Translations under genes and position numbers: made by a program | In this document: positions 62,192-64,000 of the stretch, piece after piece | Position numbering within the stretch: the stretch's first letter is position 1 | Layout: each line of letters begins with the position of its first letter | The notes under the pieces: generated by a model | Seen by the model: only the letters and a program-made list of their open reading frames with translations | Told to the model about the DNA's origin: nothing | Databases searched by the model: none | Source: DATKUC01 sp964553615 | GTDB lineage: Bacteria; Spirochaetota; Spirochaetia; DSM-27196; DATKUC01 | Direction: 5' to 3' | Assembly: GCA_964553615.1 (NCBI GenBank) | Contig: CAZKMA010000020.1 | Coordinates: 1-64,000, forward strand | Length of the DNA: 64,000 nt

Positions 62192-62557
62192 ATGATCGGT
62201 ACCATCGTAGTTCGCGATATACAACTCGAATGCATCATCGGCATCCATGACCGCGAACGACGCGTGCCGCAACCTCTTCTGCTGGCGCTGGAAATGGACT
62301 ACGATATCGGCGCTGCCGCCCGCTCCGGGCAGGTGTCAGACGCAATCGACTACTCCCTGGCGACCGGGTTACTCATCGAGTTTGTCCGGGACGCGGCGTT
62401 TTATCTGCTTGAAACGCTCGTATACCAGTCTGTTTTTTTCCTTCATGACCGGTTTCCCGCGGCCACCCGTATCCGGGTTGGCGTTTCGAAACCGGAAGCA
62501 CTCGGAGGGAACGGCATGCCGTCCGTGGTTGCCGAGGAGCGTTTCACACAGATATGA
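62192..62557 (+). CDS. folB: dihydroneopterin aldolase
   Basis: The 121-residue FolB converts dihydroneopterin to 6-hydroxymethyl-dihydropterin in folate synthesis. Family features are LECIIGIHDRERRVPQPLLL (active-site Glu), AIDYSLATGLLIEFV, FYLLETLVYQSVFFLHD (substrate-binding Glu), and RVGVSKPEAL with the catalytic Lys. AAGAG precedes the ATG. No other fol genes are adjacent in the window. Confidence 0.9.
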   Translation: MIGTIVVRDIQLECIIGIHDRERRVPQPLLLALEMDYDIGAAARSGQVSDAIDYSLATGLLIEFVRDAAFYLLETLVYQSVFFLHDRFPAATRIRVGVSKPEALGGNGMPSVVAEERFTQI

Positions 62558-62653
62558 CTCTTCTTGCCGGTGTCTCGTCTCTATGACATACTACAGCCGT
62601 GGTGGGGGTGGGGGCACCGGTCACTGCTACACCCATTCGACAAGGAGCATGGA

Positions 62654-63181
62654 GTGATACTCTCCGGCAAAGAGATCCAGCGTCAATTAGGCAGCCGGAT
62701 AACAATTGATCCATTCAGCGAAGAGCAGTTGAATCCGAACAGCTACAATCTCCGCCTTCATGACGAGCTCGAGGTGTATCGGAACCGGGAACTGGACATG
62801 AGGCAGGAGAACTTTTCCGATCGGGTCATTATCCCACCCGAAGGCCTGCTGCTCGAACCGAACCGGCTCTATCTCGGTCGCACTATCGAGTACACCGGCA
62901 CGGACGCCTATGTACCGATGCTCGAAGGTCGTTCGTCCATCGGTCGGCTTGGACTCTTCGTTCATATTACGGCAGGATTCGGTGATGTTGGTTTCCGGGG
63001 ATACTGGACACTGGAGATATTCTGTATCCAGCCAATTCGGATCTATGCCGGGGTGCAGATATGCCAGATTTACTATCACACCATTGAAGGGAATTACGAA
63101 AATTACAGCCGGAAAGGCAAGTATCAGAACAACAGCGGCATTCAGCACAGCATGCTGTTCAAGGAGTTCGAACAGACATAG
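62654..63181 (+). CDS. dcd: dCTP deaminase
   Basis: The 175-residue trimeric enzyme deaminates dCTP to dUTP. Motifs are NPNSYNLRLHDELEVY, VPMLEGRSSIGRLGLFVHITAGFGDVGFRGYWTLE (catalytic Glu and nucleotide-binding residues), and a C-terminal lid GKYQNNSGIQHS. It could be the bifunctional dCTP deaminase/dUTPase; the sequence alone does not decide. The GTG start at 62654 is chosen because AAGGAG lies six bases upstream and the family begins here; the longer frame from 62564 adds 30 unrelated residues. Confidence 0.94.
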   Translation: MILSGKEIQRQLGSRITIDPFSEEQLNPNSYNLRLHDELEVYRNRELDMRQENFSDRVIIPPEGLLLEPNRLYLGRTIEYTGTDAYVPMLEGRSSIGRLGLFVHITAGFGDVGFRGYWTLEIFCIQPIRIYAGVQICQIYYHTIEGNYENYSRKGKYQNNSGIQHSMLFKEFEQT

Positions 63182-63216
63182 CGTGCAGGCGTTGCGCAGG
63201 CGGAGACCTCTTCCGG

Positions 63217-63579
63217 CTATCGCGGTTGTGGGTACACCGTGCGATAGAAGCAGCTGCGGTTTCCCGTGTGGCACGCGGTACCTTCCACCTGATTCACTTT
63301 CAGAAGGATGGAATCCTCATCGCAGTCAATCCGGACTTCCCGTACCTCCTGCAGGTGGCCCGATGTCTCTCCCTTCTTCCAGAGGGTCTTTCGTGTTCTG
63401 CTGAAGTAGTGCGCATAGCCAGTGGAGAGTGTCCTCTCCCACGCTTCGCTGTTCATGAACGCCACCATCAGCACTTCACGGCTCTGATAGTCCTGAACAA
63501 CAACCGGCACGAGTCCGTGCATCTTGTCGAAATCGGGCACAATAGGGCTGTTGGTGACAGATTCTTTGTCCATGATCAT
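63217..63579 (-). CDS. hisI: phosphoribosyl-AMP cyclohydrolase
   Basis: The 120-residue protein has the HisI domain alone, without the HisE pyrophosphohydrolase. It opens the adenine ring of PR-AMP in histidine synthesis. Motifs are LVPVVVQDYQSREVLMVAFMN, SRTRKTLWKKGETSGH, a metal-binding IDCDEDSILLKV, and ACHTGNRSCFYR with zinc-ligand cysteines. AAGGAG lies six bases before the ATG at 63579. The start overlaps the stop of the upstream gene (ATGA). No other his genes are in the window. Confidence 0.96.
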   Translation of the reverse strand: MIMDKESVTNSPIVPDFDKMHGLVPVVVQDYQSREVLMVAFMNSEAWERTLSTGYAHYFSRTRKTLWKKGETSGHLQEVREVRIDCDEDSILLKVNQVEGTACHTGNRSCFYRTVYPQPR

Positions 63580-64000
63580 GATCTGCTCCTTGAGAGTTCG
63601 TCCGGAGGAACCGGTTCCCAACGGGAGTTGGCCAGCCTCATTCCGTATACCGTTTCGAGTTGGTGTGTAAGACCATCATGCAGTTTTCTCGCCGTCCCGC
63701 GGAGATCTTTCGCGGGAAGATCAGATGTCGGATACCGCGGGTCCTCCAGACCCACGCCACTCGTCATCAGGGTCTCCATGAGCAGTTTCGCCGCAAGAAA
63801 CCGGTTCCACTTTTCTACACCGAAGACAAGGAAATCATCCAGCATTCCCAGGATTTCCCATGTTACCTGTTCGGCCTGTGAATACGAGCCTGAATCCTTA
63901 TCCTGATCGCTGAATCGCGTGGGGAGATTTTCGACTATCCGGTCTATGTTCGCAACCAGATAGTCGAGGTCAAACAGCCCCGACGCGCAGTTGAAAAGGA
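63576..64000 (-). CDS. unidentified protein, 5' end beyond the window
   Basis: At least 140 C-terminal residues are visible, the frame being open to the window edge; an internal ATG at 63845 is probably not the start. The sequence is mainly helical: FDLDYLVANIDRIVENLPTR, a polar stretch, then WEILGMLDDFLVFGVEKWNRFLAAKLLMETLM and LRGTARKLHDGLTHQLETVYGMRL. I do not recognise the family. Coupling to hisI (ATGA overlap) suggests coexpression but not necessarily histidine metabolism. Confidence 0.7.
   Translation of the reverse strand, partial: LFNCASGLFDLDYLVANIDRIVENLPTRFSDQDKDSGSYSQAEQVTWEILGMLDDFLVFGVEKWNRFLAAKLLMETLMTSGVGLEDPRYPTSDLPAKDLRGTARKLHDGLTHQLETVYGMRLANSRWEPVPPDELSRSRS

Overview
The window is a compact, moderately GC-rich bacterial chromosome segment. 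There is no sign of phage, insertion sequences or CRISPR, and almost every base between genes is accounted for. Several traits together suggest a free-living saccharolytic spirochaete (order Spirochaetales), held with moderate confidence: a long pyrophosphate-dependent phosphofructokinase, a RarA ATPase fused to a methyltransferase-like domain, a receiver-like/HATPase/cyclic-nucleotide-binding hybrid, many signal-peptide proteins of unknown family, and an arginine deiminase. A run of 100 N at 40911-41010 shows that this is a draft assembly.

Layout. 1-360: three tRNA genes (Lys, Arg, His) on the minus strand. 0.4-9.1 kb: an L-xylulose-reductase-like SDR behind rarA, a coupled pair encoding a large exported protein and a PQQ-propeller lipoprotein, and a coiled-coil protein. 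9.2-18.2 kb: msrB, aldehyde dehydrogenase, two aldo/keto reductases, a DEAD-box helicase, rpsD, a TrkA-C membrane protein, the anti-sigma-like/cNMP hybrid and a metal-binding HMA protein. 18.3-22.8 kb: a moxR-DUF58-transglutaminase operon. 22.9-26.9 kb: an ABC-F ATPase overlapping a sigma-54 activator, then a near-perfect sigma-54 promoter that appears to drive a roughly 125-nt small RNA, then a CheY-like protein. 27-32 kb: an oligopeptide ABC transporter. 32-41.5 kb: a zinc PLC-like protein, a TPR protein, acetate kinase, a DUF2779 nuclease-like protein, acyl-CoA synthetase, a YhbY protein and an iron alcohol dehydrogenase broken by the assembly gap. 41.5-50.1 kb: sugar-phosphate genes (PfkB kinase, PPi-PFK, galK, galT, manA, KDPG aldolase, SDR). 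50-54.4 kb: asnS, a Cys-less ArsC-fold protein coupled to arginine deiminase, and DAHP synthase. 54.5-62.1 kb: a divergent uronate locus. 62.2-64 kb: folB, dcd, hisI and a truncated gene.

How the genes work together. The uronate locus is the clearest metabolic unit. UxaC isomerises glucuronate and galacturonate, UxaE epimerises tagaturonate to fructuronate, and an SDR-type UxuB makes mannonate. The divergent operon pairs a LarA-type nickel epimerase with 6-phosphogluconate dehydrogenase, not with mannonate dehydratase. This suggests that mannonate is epimerised to gluconate and leaves through the pentose phosphate pathway. Nearby Leloir, mannose, PPi-glycolysis and acetate kinase genes fit a fermentative sugar user.

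The most interesting regulatory signal is the sigma-54 activator gene followed by two matching 13-bp palindromes, a consensus -24/-12 promoter and a short structured transcript ending in a strong terminator. The arrangement recalls LuxO-Qrr. A second recurrent theme is leaderless expression: at least four genes have -35/-10 elements ending 6-9 bases before an ATG that lacks a Shine-Dalgarno.
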